From RPQJ01 sp963754535 (GTDB taxonomy: Bacteria > Pseudomonadota > Gammaproteobacteria > Steroidobacterales > Steroidobacteraceae): DNA of 64,000 bases. The stretch's first letter is position 1; the number at the start of each line of letters is the position of its first letter. The stretch is taken from the NCBI GenBank assembly GCA_963754535.1, contig CAVWGG010000011.1, forward strand, positions 186,001-250,000, written 5' to 3'. The translations under genes were made by a program, and so were the position numbers. This document shows positions 53,046 to 60,582 of this stretch, piece by piece. The notes under the pieces were generated by a model, which saw nothing but the letters and a program-made list of their open reading frames with translations, had not been told where the DNA came from and made no database searches.

Positions 53046-53714
53046 CTACTGGTCCTCCTTGAGCGATTCGAGGTTGTGCAGGTCGAGGCTGTCGAACTGC
53101 TCACGAATCTGGAAGAAGAACACCCCGAGCACCAGCATCGCGACCAGCACGTCGAGCGCCACGCCGAATTCGACGATCATCGGCATGCCGTAGGTGGCGC
53201 TCATGGCGCCGAAGAACAGCCCGTTCTCCATGGACAGGAACCCGACCACCTGCGACATGGCCTTGCGGCGCGTGATCATGGTGATGAACGCAAGCAGGAT
53301 GACCGCCACCGCGATTCCCAGTGAATTGCGCGTCGCGGTGCTGGCGAGCTCGGCGATCGGCTGGGCGAGGCCAAAGGAAAAGACCACGGTGACGAGTCCG
53401 ATGAGCATCGTGCCCGGCACGTTGAGCAGCGGCTCGCTGTCCCACTGCACGTTCAACCGCGTGATGAGCATGTGCAGCAACCACGGCAACGCAATGACCT
53501 TGAGCCCGAGCGTCAGCGCCGCAGAGACGTAGAGATGGTTCTGTCCCGTGCGCCAGGCCAGCAGCATCGTCGCGATGAACAGCATGGCGCCCTGCAGCGC
53601 CAGGAGGTTGACGAGCGCCACGATACGACGCTGCGCGAGCATGGCGAACGACAGCAACAACAGGATGGCTGCGCAGGCGTTGAGCAGTTGCAGGTCGAAT
53701 GGCGTGTGCTGCAT
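53046..53714 (-). CDS. hyfE: HyfE-like membrane subunit
   Basis: Small inner-membrane subunit, 222 residues, about seven membrane segments, equivalent to NuoK fused to a further helical part as in HyfE. Recognisable stretches are LALQGAMLFIATMLLAWRTG, ITRRKAMSQVVGFLSMENGL and MPMIVEFGVALDVLVAMLVL; the glutamates in SMENGL and IVEFGVALD are the membrane carboxylates of the NuoK family. It follows hyfC by three bases. Confidence 0.88.
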   Translation of the reverse strand: MQHTPFDLQLLNACAAILLLLSFAMLAQRRIVALVNLLALQGAMLFIATMLLAWRTGQNHLYVSAALTLGLKVIALPWLLHMLITRLNVQWDSEPLLNVPGTMLIGLVTVVFSFGLAQPIAELASTATRNSLGIAVAVILLAFITMITRRKAMSQVVGFLSMENGLFFGAMSATYGMPMIVEFGVALDVLVAMLVLGVFFFQIREQFDSLDLHNLESLKEDQ

Positions 53715-53717
53715 GCC

Positions 53718-54668
53718 TCAGGCCCCCAGCAGCAGGTGTACGAGCAGGCCCAGCACCGCGAACATGAACGCGGTGGCCATGAACTCGGGCGCGCGGAACA
53801 CGCGCAACTTGGCGGAAACCGTCTCCAGCAGCGCAAGCCACAGGCCGGCGACCGCCAGTTTCGCCAGCAGCGCCGGGATCGACAACGCCAGCGCGCCGAT
53901 TCCGGTCCCGCCAATGGACGCGCCCCACGGCACGAACAGGGCAAAGCCGATGCAGGCGTAATTGAACAGCTTCAGGGCGGCTGCCCACTCCATCAGGGCG
54001 AGATGCCGCGCCGAGTACTCGAGCAGCATCGCCTCGTGGATCATCGTGAGTTCGAGGTGCGTCGCCGGGTTGTCCACTGGAATGCGCGCGTTCTCGGCGA
54101 GCAGCACCATGGTGAAGGCGACCGCCGTGAACGCGAGGCTCGGATACAGGGCGAGGGGCTGGACCACGAGCCGTTCCGCGATCAACGGCAGGGCCGTGGT
54201 CGCGGAAATCAGCGATGCGACGAAGATGACCATCAGCAGGGCCGGTTCGGCGAGGAAACCGATCATCATGTCGCGTCGTGCGCCGAGCGTGCCGAAGGCA
54301 GTGCCGATGTCCATTGCCGCGAGCGACATGAAGACGCGCGCAATCGCCAGGAGTCCGACCAGTGCGATCGCGTCGGCCGCGGAACGGAAGGGCAGGCCCG
54401 TGCCCATCGAGGGAATGACCGCCGCTGCTGCAACCATCGCGCCGAACACGACGTATGGCGCGAGGCGGAACAGCGGCGACGCGCTTTCGGCGATGACGGC
54501 GTCTTTGTGGAACAGCTTGCGGATGCCGTGGTACGGGAGCAGGAGGCTCGGTGCGCGCCGGTTCTGCAGCCAGGCACGACACGCGTTGACCCAACCCAGG
54601 AACAGCGGGGCCAGCACCAGTGCCGCGAGCACTTCCAGGAACTGGGTGAGCCAGGCGACCGCGCTCAC
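53718..54668 (-). CDS. hyfC: HyfC/NuoH-like membrane subunit
   Basis: Quinone-site and pump-linking subunit, 316 residues, about eight membrane segments. It carries the family loops GIRKLFHKDAVIAESAS, DIGTAFGTLGARRDMMIGFLA-like acidic loop and ENARIPVDNPATHLELTMIH, the NuoH signature. The start is the GTG at 54668, overlapping the hyfB stop (GTGA); a long in-frame extension upstream overlaps hyfB and is not real. In complex I this subunit forms part of the quinone cavity. Confidence 0.9.
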   Translation of the reverse strand: MSAVAWLTQFLEVLAALVLAPLFLGWVNACRAWLQNRRAPSLLLPYHGIRKLFHKDAVIAESASPLFRLAPYVVFGAMVAAAAVIPSMGTGLPFRSAADAIALVGLLAIARVFMSLAAMDIGTAFGTLGARRDMMIGFLAEPALLMVIFVASLISATTALPLIAERLVVQPLALYPSLAFTAVAFTMVLLAENARIPVDNPATHLELTMIHEAMLLEYSARHLALMEWAAALKLFNYACIGFALFVPWGASIGGTGIGALALSIPALLAKLAVAGLWLALLETVSAKLRVFRAPEFMATAFMFAVLGLLVHLLLGA

Positions 54669-56668
54669 AGCATCACCGCGAGCAGCACCACGAGCGTGAT
54701 GAAGCTGTACGTCAGGTAGACCGAGATGCGGCCTTGCTGCAGCCAGGCCACGGAGTTTGCAGCCCGGGCGAGCAGGGCCGCGATCGGGAGGTAGGCGCCT
54801 TTCCAGAACCGGTCGCTGACCTTGACGCGATAGCGTGGCGCAAGGTCGAGCGGCGAGGGCAGGTCGCGCTCCATTTCGAAGAAGGAGACGAAGATGTGGC
54901 GAATCGGCTGGCCGAACCCCTCGGCCGTGTCCTGCATGCGCGGGTCGAGCCGGCCGAAGCCACAATCCCAGGTCGGGGCGCGGCGTACCGGACGACGGTA
55001 CACGACGCGCACGATCAGGAAAGTTGCCGCGACCACTGCCACGATGACCGCCAGCAGGACCAGGGGTGCGTACGACACGTCCCGTTCGGCCAGCGGCGCC
55101 AGCATCCACCACGACTGACCCGCAAGATCCGGTGCAGTGCCCACCAGTTGCTCGGTGGCGGCACCAAGCGCGTGAATCACCTGGTTGGGCAGCAGTCCCA
55201 GCAGCACGCACCCGATCGCCAGCCAGACGAGCCCCGCCTTCTCGAATCCATCCACGTCGTGCGCAACGGCAAGCGAGGGCTCGCGGGGCTGCCCCAGGAA
55301 GACGATGCCGAAGAACTTCACCATGACGTAGCCGGCCAGCGCCGCGGCGAGTGCCACGATGGCCGCGCCCAGCGGCAGCAGCATGTTCACGAACGGTTGC
55401 GGCACTTCATGCGAGAACAGGAACGTCTGCAGCAGCAGCCACTCGGACACGAACCCGTTCAGCGGCGGCAGGCCTGCGATCGCGAGGACGCCCACCAGCG
55501 TGAGCCAGGCAACCCACGGCATGCGGTGAATCAGGCCGCCGAGCCGGCCGAGATTGCGCTCGCCCGTGGCGTGCAGCACCGCGCCAGTGCCGAGGAACAG
55601 CAGGCTCTTCATGAACGCGTGGTTCAGCGAGTGATACAGCACCGCGATCAGCGCGAGCGCCGCGAGTTCGGTCATGCCGACGCCGTTGAAGACGATGGCC
55701 AGCCCGATGCCGGTGAACAGCACGCCGATGTTCTCGACCGAGGAATAGGCGAGCAGACGTTTCATGTCCGTCTGTACCGCGGCAAAGACCACGCCGAAGA
55801 TGGCGGTGGCCAGTCCCAGTGCGAGCGGAATCAGGCCCCACCACCACAGCGGGTCGCCGATCAGGTCGAACGTCACGCGCAACACGCCGTAGATGGCGGT
55901 CTTCAGCATGATGCCGCTCATCAGGGCCGACACGGGTGAAGGTGCGGCGGGGTGCGCCTCCGGCAGCCAGACGTGCAGCGGCAGGAGGCCCGCCTTGGCG
56001 CCGAATCCGAACAGCGCGAGCAGGAAGGCGGCGGTGGCCCACGGCGTGGACAGCGTGCTCTCGCGCATGGCGTCGAACGAGAACAGCCAGGTGCCGCCCT
56101 GCAGGATGCCAAAACTCAGCAGGATGGCGATCGCACCGACGTGCGCCATGAGCAGGTACAGGAAGCCGGCGCTGCGAATCTCCGGGATGCCGTGCTGGGC
56201 GGTCACCAGGAAATAGGACGTCAGGGCCATCGTCTCCCACGCGACCATGAACGCGTAGGCGTCGTCGGCAACCAGCACGAATCCCATGCTGGCGAGAAAT
56301 AGGTGGTACTCGAGGCCCAGCACGCCCGGCGCGGTGCCTTCGCCCTTGCGGAAATAGCCGGCCGCGAACAGCGACACACCGGCAGATGCGCTGCCGAGAA
56401 GTACCAGGAACACGCGCGAGAGGTTGTCGAGCCGAACGTGCATGGGCAGGTCGGGCAGGCCGATGAGCAGCGTGGCGCGCTCGACCGGTTGGTTGAGGCT
56501 GATGGCGGCCACGATCGCCAGGCAGACGCCGATGAACGCGCCGAGAGGAAACAGCAGCCGGCCGACCAACGCGACGCTGTCGGGGCGCAGCAGGCCGGCA
56601 GCGCCCACCAGTGCCCAGCACGCGAGCAGCGCCAGGCAGAGGGTCAGGGGCGAGTCGATCGGGGCCAT
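54665..56668 (-). CDS. hyfB: HyfB-like antiporter-type membrane subunit
   Basis: First gene of the six-gene operon, 667 residues, about 16 membrane segments. It carries NuoL/HyfB features: LDNLSRVFLVLLGSASAGVS, VAWETMALTSYFLVT, FGAKAGLLPLHVWLPEAHP and KRLLAYSSVENIGVLFTGIG, then a C-terminal extra helix region with WDCGFGRLDPRMQDTAEGFG, the HyfB-type tail. No HyfA/HyfH-type ferredoxin, formate dehydrogenase or maturation (hyp) genes accompany it. It is divergent from the ribbon-helix-helix gene. Confidence 0.92.
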   Translation of the reverse strand: MAPIDSPLTLCLALLACWALVGAAGLLRPDSVALVGRLLFPLGAFIGVCLAIVAAISLNQPVERATLLIGLPDLPMHVRLDNLSRVFLVLLGSASAGVSLFAAGYFRKGEGTAPGVLGLEYHLFLASMGFVLVADDAYAFMVAWETMALTSYFLVTAQHGIPEIRSAGFLYLLMAHVGAIAILLSFGILQGGTWLFSFDAMRESTLSTPWATAAFLLALFGFGAKAGLLPLHVWLPEAHPAAPSPVSALMSGIMLKTAIYGVLRVTFDLIGDPLWWWGLIPLALGLATAIFGVVFAAVQTDMKRLLAYSSVENIGVLFTGIGLAIVFNGVGMTELAALALIAVLYHSLNHAFMKSLLFLGTGAVLHATGERNLGRLGGLIHRMPWVAWLTLVGVLAIAGLPPLNGFVSEWLLLQTFLFSHEVPQPFVNMLLPLGAAIVALAAALAGYVMVKFFGIVFLGQPREPSLAVAHDVDGFEKAGLVWLAIGCVLLGLLPNQVIHALGAATEQLVGTAPDLAGQSWWMLAPLAERDVSYAPLVLLAVIVAVVAATFLIVRVVYRRPVRRAPTWDCGFGRLDPRMQDTAEGFGQPIRHIFVSFFEMERDLPSPLDLAPRYRVKVSDRFWKGAYLPIAALLARAANSVAWLQQGRISVYLTYSFITLVVLLAVML

Positions 56669-56698
56669 GGCGCGATTCTACTCCAGTGCTAATTGAAT

Positions 56699-56704
56699 TA
56701 TAAT
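56699..56704. promoter_or_regulatory. candidate shared -10 element between the Ehr operon and the RHH gene
   Basis: The 72-base divergent gap contains an AT-rich block with TATAAT at 56699-56704 within ATTATAAT, which gives TATAAT on either strand. It lies about 30 bases from hyfB and 37 from the RHH gene. No good -35 is seen on either side. Confidence 0.35.
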
Positions 56705-56740
56705 CACACGCACATGAACTTGGCACCGTGAGGAGTACGC

Positions 56741-56950
56741 TTGCCACTCGAGGACCGCACCGCCCGCTTGACCGTGCTGATCGACCCTCGCAAGAAGGCG
56801 CTGCTTGAGCGCATCTGTGCTGAGCAGGACACTACGCCCTCACAGGTCGTCAGGCAGCTGATCCGGCGCTACATCGAAGACCAGACGGGAACGCCGTGGT
56901 CACCTGACGAGCAAGACGCCAGCGAGCAGCGGGCGGGCAAGAGACGCTGA
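56741..56950 (+). CDS. ribbon-helix-helix (CopG-type) DNA-binding protein
   Basis: A 69-residue protein from a TTG start preceded by GAGGAG. Residues 8-50 fit a ribbon-helix-helix fold: strand ARLTVLIDPRKKALLERICAE, turn QDTTPSQ and helix VVRQLIRRYIEDQ. The tail is charged (DEQDASEQRAGKRR). It overlaps the next gene by one base, so the two are co-transcribed. It might regulate its own transcript or the divergent Ehr operon; no binding site is proven and no toxin gene is next to it. Confidence 0.7.
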   Translation: MPLEDRTARLTVLIDPRKKALLERICAEQDTTPSQVVRQLIRRYIEDQTGTPWSPDEQDASEQRAGKRR

Positions 56951-57903
56951 TGACCCGACAATCCGATCAATCACCACGGCGCAAGCACATGACGCGCCTG
57001 AACGTGACCTCGTCGCAGCAGCAGGGATGGGGACCGATGAGCCTGAGAAATGAAAACCTGCTGTCGCTGGGCGGGCTCACGATCGACCCTGGCACGCTGG
57101 TGCGAGTGCTGGAACCGACTGACGCGGCATCGGCCGTGCTGTGCCAGCGACTGATGTCGGGCACGTACGACAAGCCCTTCCTGGTCGAAGACGGCAAGCA
57201 CCGCGCGATGTGCTTCACGATCGATGGCAGCGTGCAGAGCGAGATGCGGATCGACGATCCCGATGCGCTCGTGAACGACTACACGCGCAAGATGATGGGA
57301 TTCCTGCTGTTCTGCCCGGAGCCGCGACGCGTCCTCATGATCGGTCTCGGCGGCGGCTCGCTGGTGAAGTTCTGCGCTCGCCACTTGCCGTCGACGCACG
57401 TCACGGCCGTCGAGATCGATGCCAACGTCATCGCACTGCGGGAACATTTCAGGATTCCTCCGGATGGCAAGGAACTGCGTATCGTCCACGGCGACGGCGC
57501 GCGCTTCGTCGCCGACCTGGTTGACGCCGATGAACTCCCCGATGTGCTGCTCGTCGACGCCTACGATCGCAACGGAATTTCGCCGTCGATCGCGGAATAC
57601 GAATTCCTGGAGCACTCCCGTCGCATCCTCGGGGAAGACGGGGTATTCGTGATGAACCTCGCGGCCCATGAATCGGCGAGCTCAATACAGGTCGAGAGAA
57701 TCCGCCACGTGTTCGGCGACCCCGTCATCCCGGTGACGGTGGGGTGGGGCGGCAACATGGTGATCTTCGCCGGTCCCGCGTTGCGTGATCGACGGCGGCT
57801 GGCGGCTGCTCCGAAGAACGCCCGCCACCTGCAGAAGACCCTCGATCTCAACTTCCGGATTCTGCCGGGTCTGGTGAAAAAGCATCTGCAGCAGGGGGAA
57901 TAA
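56950..57903 (+). CDS. spermidine synthase-like (polyamine aminopropyltransferase fold) protein
   Basis: Cytoplasmic 317-residue protein with the Rossmann-like methyltransferase fold of spermidine synthases: motif I RRVLMIGLGGGSLVKFCAR, acidic-ribose motif THVTAVEIDANVIAL, GDGARFVADL and the catalytic-Asp loop DVLLVDAYDRNGIS. It lacks the N-terminal dimer domain of true SpeE proteins, and the polyamine-binding residues cannot be checked here. It follows the RHH gene with a one-base overlap. Substrate unknown. Confidence 0.72.
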   Translation: MTRQSDQSPRRKHMTRLNVTSSQQQGWGPMSLRNENLLSLGGLTIDPGTLVRVLEPTDAASAVLCQRLMSGTYDKPFLVEDGKHRAMCFTIDGSVQSEMRIDDPDALVNDYTRKMMGFLLFCPEPRRVLMIGLGGGSLVKFCARHLPSTHVTAVEIDANVIALREHFRIPPDGKELRIVHGDGARFVADLVDADELPDVLLVDAYDRNGISPSIAEYEFLEHSRRILGEDGVFVMNLAAHESASSIQVERIRHVFGDPVIPVTVGWGGNMVIFAGPALRDRRRLAAAPKNARHLQKTLDLNFRILPGLVKKHLQQGE

Positions 57904-58020
57904 TGCGCGTCTGCCGGCGAAGCATCGAACGTGCGCTTCGTGATGATCTGGCGCAAGGAAGCGGACGGCGTGTGGCGCATGGCCCAGGAAGTGTTCGTTC
58001 CTGATAGCCAGGACAAGTAG
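57904..58020 (+). pseudogene. 3' remnant of a SnoaL/DUF4440-like gene
   Basis: The frame ending in TAG at 58018-58020 encodes NVRFVMIWRKEADGVWRMAQ then EVFVPDS, which matches the usual C-terminal end of SnoaL/DUF4440-type proteins (a xWRKexDGxWxiaxd pattern). The same frame runs into a stop codon at 57901 and no N-terminal part is upstream, since the spermidine-synthase-like gene ends at 57903. I read it as the tail of a deleted gene. The match is from memory of the family and was not searched. Confidence 0.5.
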
Positions 58021-58188
58021 AAGCGATAACAAGAAGCGGCATGGTTCGCGCCGAGCCTCGGTTAGTACGGACCGACCAGTCGATTCAACGGCAAGCAGTC
58101 GGCAGTAGAGTGCTCCCTTGACGGGATGGTCTGATCCGGTCATCCCGGCGCGGATATCACCGATGAGCAAGGGGGCAGCGGCTTCATC
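58021..58188. other. intergenic region with a hairpin
   Basis: This gap holds a perfect 7-bp hairpin (CGGGATG at 58122-58128 and CATCCCG at 58141-58147, 12-base loop) about 40 bases before the FAD oxidoreductase start. It could be a leader structure or an old terminator of the remnant gene. Nothing else was recognised. Confidence 0.4.
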
Positions 58189-59430
58189 ATGAACCATTCA
58201 GCGGACATCGTCATCGCCGGCGCGGGCGTCATCGGCATGTGCATCGCGGTGCAGTTGGCCCGGCGCAGCAACGCGCGAATCCTCGTGCTCGACAGGGCGG
58301 CGACTCCGGGCGAAGGCTCGACCGGAGCGTCATCGGCGGTGTGCCGGCACAAGTACAGCCGGAGCGAGACGGTGCTGCTGGCACGGGACGGCATCGATGC
58401 CTACCGGCACTGGGCCGACTTCGTGCAACTGCCGAATCCGCTCGCGCAGTTCAGCCACTCGGGCATGGTGTGGCTGGGCGACGGCCGGCCGGACTGGCCC
58501 ACGCAGGAGGCGCAACGTCTTGCCGGACTCGGCGTGCGAGTCGAGGTGCTCGACGACGCGGCGCTGCAGGCGCGCTTCCCCGCGATCAATCCCTGCATCG
58601 AGGCCCCGGACAGCGACGCGGAGACCGAGCACGTCTGTCACGGCGGCGGTTCGCACTTGTTTGAACTCGACGCCGGCTTCATGGATCCGGTGGACGTGCT
58701 GAACGACCTGATCCGCAGCGCCCGCATGAAAGGCGTCGAGGTTCGGTTCGGCGCGGAAGTGGTGGGCGTGGAACTGGCGGGCGAGCGCGTCGCTGGGGTG
58801 CGACTTGGCGACGGCAGCGTCGTCTCGTGCCCGAGATTCGTCAGCGCCAGCGGCCCATGGTGCCGGAAGCTGTTCGCGCAGGTGGGTTTGGCTTGCAACT
58901 GGCAACTGGACGCGACGCGGATCCAGATGGTGCATATCGACCGGCCGGCAGGAGTGCAGGGCGACCTGCCCGTGGTCTGCGACCCGGCAGGCGGCATCTA
59001 CTTCCGCACGCAGAACCGCGGGCAGCAGATCATCGTGGGCTCGGTGCTCGAGAGCGACGAACTGGAGTCGGTGAAGAACCCCGACGACTACGCCACGTAC
59101 GCCGACGACGACTACGTCCGCATGAAGCTCTTTTACCTGGAGCACCGGCTGCGCGGCATGGGCGAGATTCGACGGCCGCGTGGGTACAGCGGGCTGTACA
59201 CGATCAACCGCGCGGACTATCACCCGGTCGTCGGGCCGACGCCGATCGACGGATTTTTCGTGGCCAATGGCTGCAGCGGGCACAGCTTCAAGTTGGCGCC
59301 CGCCATCGGATCGCTGATCGCACAGATGCTGGAAGGCAAGGTCGATCGGTTCGACACCGACGTGGATCCCGGCTACCTGGCTTTCGATCGCGAACCGATC
59401 AAGCTGGATTCGCACAACGTGCTGGCGTAA
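58189..59430 (+). CDS. FAD-dependent amino acid oxidase/dehydrogenase (DAO family)
   Basis: Flavoprotein of 413 residues, cytoplasmic. The N-terminal dinucleotide fold is ADIVIAGAGVIGMCIAVQLA; ARTN-like GEGSTGASSAVCRH, the FAD-linked FRTQNRGQQIIVGS and the C-terminal flavin-binding GFFVANGCSGHSFKLAPAIG are DAO/sarcosine-oxidase-beta features. It probably oxidises an N-methyl or D-amino acid, electron acceptor unknown. No SoxA/SoxG-type partner genes lie beside it. The ATG at 58189 was the only reasonable start. Confidence 0.82.
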   Translation: MNHSADIVIAGAGVIGMCIAVQLARRSNARILVLDRAATPGEGSTGASSAVCRHKYSRSETVLLARDGIDAYRHWADFVQLPNPLAQFSHSGMVWLGDGRPDWPTQEAQRLAGLGVRVEVLDDAALQARFPAINPCIEAPDSDAETEHVCHGGGSHLFELDAGFMDPVDVLNDLIRSARMKGVEVRFGAEVVGVELAGERVAGVRLGDGSVVSCPRFVSASGPWCRKLFAQVGLACNWQLDATRIQMVHIDRPAGVQGDLPVVCDPAGGIYFRTQNRGQQIIVGSVLESDELESVKNPDDYATYADDDYVRMKLFYLEHRLRGMGEIRRPRGYSGLYTINRADYHPVVGPTPIDGFFVANGCSGHSFKLAPAIGSLIAQMLEGKVDRFDTDVDPGYLAFDREPIKLDSHNVLA

Positions 59431-59536
59431 ACGGAAAACCTCTCTTGGCTTCGATTCGCAATTCGCCTACCGTCCGCATCGTGGCAGGAATCATCCGGCC
59501 GCGAATTCATCCACTTACGAGGTTGAACATACCCCA

Positions 59537-59926
59537 ATGGCCAAAGCCAAAAAGTCCGTGAAGAAAGCTGCGAAGAAGCCCGCGAAGAAATCTGCCCCGA
59601 AGACCCCGCAGTCGATCAAGACGGTGCTGACCAAGTCCGCGCTGGTCGCTCACCTCGCCGACGCCGCGCAGGTCGCCGCGAAGGACGCACGCGCGTTGCT
59701 AGCCGCACTCGAAGAGACGATCCGTGTCTCGATCAGCAAGAAAGGTCCGCGCACCTTCATGCTTCCGGGACTGCTGAAGATCACCGTCACCAGCGTACCT
59801 GCGAAGAAAGCGCGCAAGGGCATCAACCCGTTCACGGGTGAAGAAACCGTCTTCAAGGCGAAACCCGCGACCATGAAGGTCAAGGTGCGTCCGATGAAGA
59901 AGCTGAAGGACGCTGCGCGGTCCTGA
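59537..59926 (+). CDS. HU-family DNA-binding protein with Lys/Ala-rich N-terminal tail
   Basis: Nucleoid protein of 129 residues. Residues 1-25 form a basic low-complexity tail (AKKPAKKSAPK type), like histone H1 and like the tail of DksA at 3809. From about residue 28 the HU/IHF core follows: LTKSALVAHLADAAQVAAKD, LPGLLKITVTSVPAKKARKG and the DNA-arm motif GINPFTGEETVFKAKPA. It is single-cistronic, with a strong terminator 9 bases after the stop codon. Confidence 0.9.
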   Translation: MAKAKKSVKKAAKKPAKKSAPKTPQSIKTVLTKSALVAHLADAAQVAAKDARALLAALEETIRVSISKKGPRTFMLPGLLKITVTSVPAKKARKGINPFTGEETVFKAKPATMKVKVRPMKKLKDAARS

Positions 59927-59934
59927 GCCTCGAC

Positions 59935-59965
59935 CAGGGCAGCCAGCCCGCGGCTGCCCTGTTTT
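59935..59965 (+). terminator. rho-independent terminator of the HU-like gene
   Basis: A perfect 10-bp stem CAGGGCAGCC/GGCTGCCCTG (59935-59944 and 59952-59961) with a seven-base loop is followed by TTTT at 59962-59965. Strong and correctly placed nine bases after the HU-like stop codon. Confidence 0.88.
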
Positions 59966-60117
59966 CGGGTCTCGCCCAGGTCACCGACACCCTCCATTGG
60001 CCGGAACCGGTCCAGTATTCAGACCGACTGAAGGAAAGCACGATCCGGGTCGTCGTCGGCTGGCGCGGGCGTCATCCTCTTTCGCCGCGGTATTCGCCGC
60101 GATGAGGTACGACCCGC

Positions 60118-60258
60118 ATGGATTTCAGGATCACCGGCTTGCCGATCGCCGGCTTCGCGTCGCTGCTGCCGCTCGACGATGACGCACTGCATGCCCGGGG
60201 CATAACACGCCTCGTCGTCGATGTCCCCAAGGCCTATGCAGGTACTCGCCGCCCATGA
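60118..60258 (+). pseudogene. N-terminal fragment of a DUF1203-like gene
   Basis: The ATG at 60118 opens a 46-codon frame reading MDFRITGLPIAGFASLLP followed by ALHARGITRLVVDVPKAY. This closely fits the start of DUF1203-type proteins, which continue with a PGYPCRVSL-like segment. After about residue 40 (60238) the homology stops and the frame ends at 60258. The remaining ~110 residues of a normal member are missing. The break point coincides with the end of the opposing truncated gene. The family recognition is from memory. Confidence 0.6.
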
Positions 60259-60532
60259 GGCTCGGGTGGATGCGGCCGATCGCGACGCGCTCTGCATCCG
60301 ACAACTTCGCTTTGGCCGGGATGTCCGGGATCTCGTCGAGCTGGCCGGTGTCGATCAGGCGCCTGAGTGCGGCGCGGCGTTCGGCACCCTTGATGTGCGT
60401 CAGCAGCTGCTTCTCCAGCCCTAAGGGCCAGAAGTACGTCTTCAGGCGAAAGGCGAGGTCGATCGACTCAGTGATGGCCATGGGCTGGAATCCCGGTACT
60501 TGGGTGTCCAGTCTGGCTGGGCGTGGGCTCAT
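60131..60532 (-). pseudogene. truncated conserved hypothetical gene
   Basis: On the minus strand the ATG at 60532 opens a frame with a soluble, family-like pattern (MAITESIDLAFRLKTYFWPL, HIKGAERRAALRRLIDTGQL, IGRIHPSLMGGEYL). The sequence I recall continuing after MGGEYL in intact relatives is absent: from about 60239 the frame reads antisense through the DUF1203 fragment to a stop at 60131, giving a non-homologous Arg-rich tail. A product of 133 residues could be made but would be chimeric. Function unknown. Confidence 0.6.
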
Positions 60533-60582
60533 GGGGTGAGGTTGTGAGAGCGCAGCGTGGTGGCGTGCGGAGCGTCCCGGCG

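Noticed and set aside
49526..56668. Functional NiFe hydrogenase-4 or formate hydrogenlyase
   Set aside because: The large subunit lacks all four metal-binding cysteines, and no formate dehydrogenase, HycB/HyfA-type ferredoxin or hyp maturation genes are present.
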